Of a stretch of 30,900 nt of DNA, positions 30,689-30,900 are shown one piece after another. Made by a program: the position numbers and the translations under genes. Where the stretch lies: positions 1 through 30,900 of the forward strand of contig JAHFFF010000003.1 in NCBI GenBank assembly GCA_023248095.1, given 5' to 3'. The notes beneath the pieces were generated by a model. That model saw nothing but the letters and a program-made list of their open reading frames with translations. It was not told where the DNA came from and did no database searches. This DNA comes from Candidatus Omnitrophota bacterium (GTDB taxonomy: Bacteria; Omnitrophota; Gorgyraeia; 1-14-0-20-64-10). Numbering within the stretch: position 1 is the first letter of the stretch; each line of letters begins with the position of its first letter.

Positions 30689-30900
30689 AGAGGATCTTGC
30701 CCGTTTTCAGGACTTCTCGAGTGAAAGGACAGAAATACGAGGTCAGCCGCTGCCGGATCTCTTCCGGCGTCCGCACCACAAAATCAATCGGAAGGGGCCG
30801 CTCCGGGAAAAGCGCGTGCAAAGACCGTACCCGGTCACTCCAGCGTTTGCGTGTAGGCATGACGACGAGGAAATCCAGATCGCTGTCCTTAGTAGGCCTG
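30663..30900 (-). CDS. MNT-type nucleotidyltransferase (partial, N-terminus beyond right edge)
   Basis: The frame is open to the right edge. Visible residues begin PTKDSDLDFLVVMPTRKRW, with the DxD catalytic pair of minimal nucleotidyltransferases, and contain the third acidic position in LPIDFVVRTPEEI. The C-terminal end is FTREVLKTGKILYE. Such proteins act as antitoxins to HEPN partners, in characterised cases by adenylylating the HEPN toxin. The Met of VVMPTRK is internal, not the start. It overlaps the HEPN gene by 26 nt. Confidence 0.88.
   Translation of the reverse strand, partial: RPTKDSDLDFLVVMPTRKRWSDRVRSLHALFPERPLPIDFVVRTPEEIRQRLTSYFCPFTREVLKTGKILYEASPRRS

Noticed and set aside
1..30900. 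CRISPR arrays, tRNA or rRNA genes, transposases, phage genes
   Set aside because: No spaced repeat series, no tRNA-like cloverleaf and no transposase or integrase motifs were noticed on either strand; no gap between genes exceeds about 200 bases.

Overview
The window is a GC-rich (about 60 percent by eye), densely packed bacterial chromosome segment. Signal peptides with lipoboxes, a YdbH/YnbE/YdbL-type envelope module and a TIGR04073 exosortase-associated protein point to a diderm. The gene mix and the dispersed palindromic repeats suggest a non-proteobacterial environmental lineage of the Omnitrophota, Nitrospirota or NC10 kind. That placement is inference; no rRNA or tRNA was seen.

Layout. 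1-8555, minus strand: a tightly spaced series transcribed leftwards, 7TM histidine kinase, two single-domain response regulators, yggS, proC, yggT, purine nucleoside phosphorylase, ileS, then a TraR/DksA-type protein cut by the left edge. 8671-12163, plus strand: two paralogous zinc-dependent MDR dehydrogenases, a BtuF-like cytoplasmic binding protein and a TIGR04073 protein. 12174-17627, minus strand: overlapping genes for a glycerophosphodiesterase, an M20 metallohydrolase, AstA, AstD and a pentein-fold guanidino-group hydrolase. This looks like a rearranged arginine succinyltransferase (AST) pathway in which the pentein stands in for AstB and the M20 enzyme for AstE. 17651-18685, plus strand: an alpha/beta hydrolase lipoprotein, tail to tail with a second envelope operon. 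18637-24156, minus strand: small AsmA/YdbH-like protein, YnbE-YdbL fusion, RlmI, QueF, a neutral ceramidase-like lipoprotein broken by a frameshift, and a C45/Ntn-hydrolase lipoprotein. 24182-27014, plus strand: proline dehydrogenase and P5C dehydrogenase, overlapping, which feed glutamate. 27011-28887, minus strand: a circularly permuted ATP-grasp-like protein and a YjbQ-family protein. 28888-30900, minus strand: a compositionally different accessory stretch with a WD40 protein, small ORFs and an MNT-HEPN toxin-antitoxin-type pair cut by the right edge.

Arginine (AST-like) and proline (ProDH/P5CDH) catabolism both end at glutamate and lie 7 kb apart, so this part of the chromosome may serve amino-acid use. 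Three families of short palindromic repeats occur here, two of them read in frame inside genes (ileS, yggS, the first MDR), and one lies over the ribosome-binding region of the second MDR. The most novel candidate is the AST variant operon. The frameshifted ceramidase, the YnbE-YdbL fusion with a miniature YdbH partner, and the repeat-bracketed WD40 cassette are secondary candidates.
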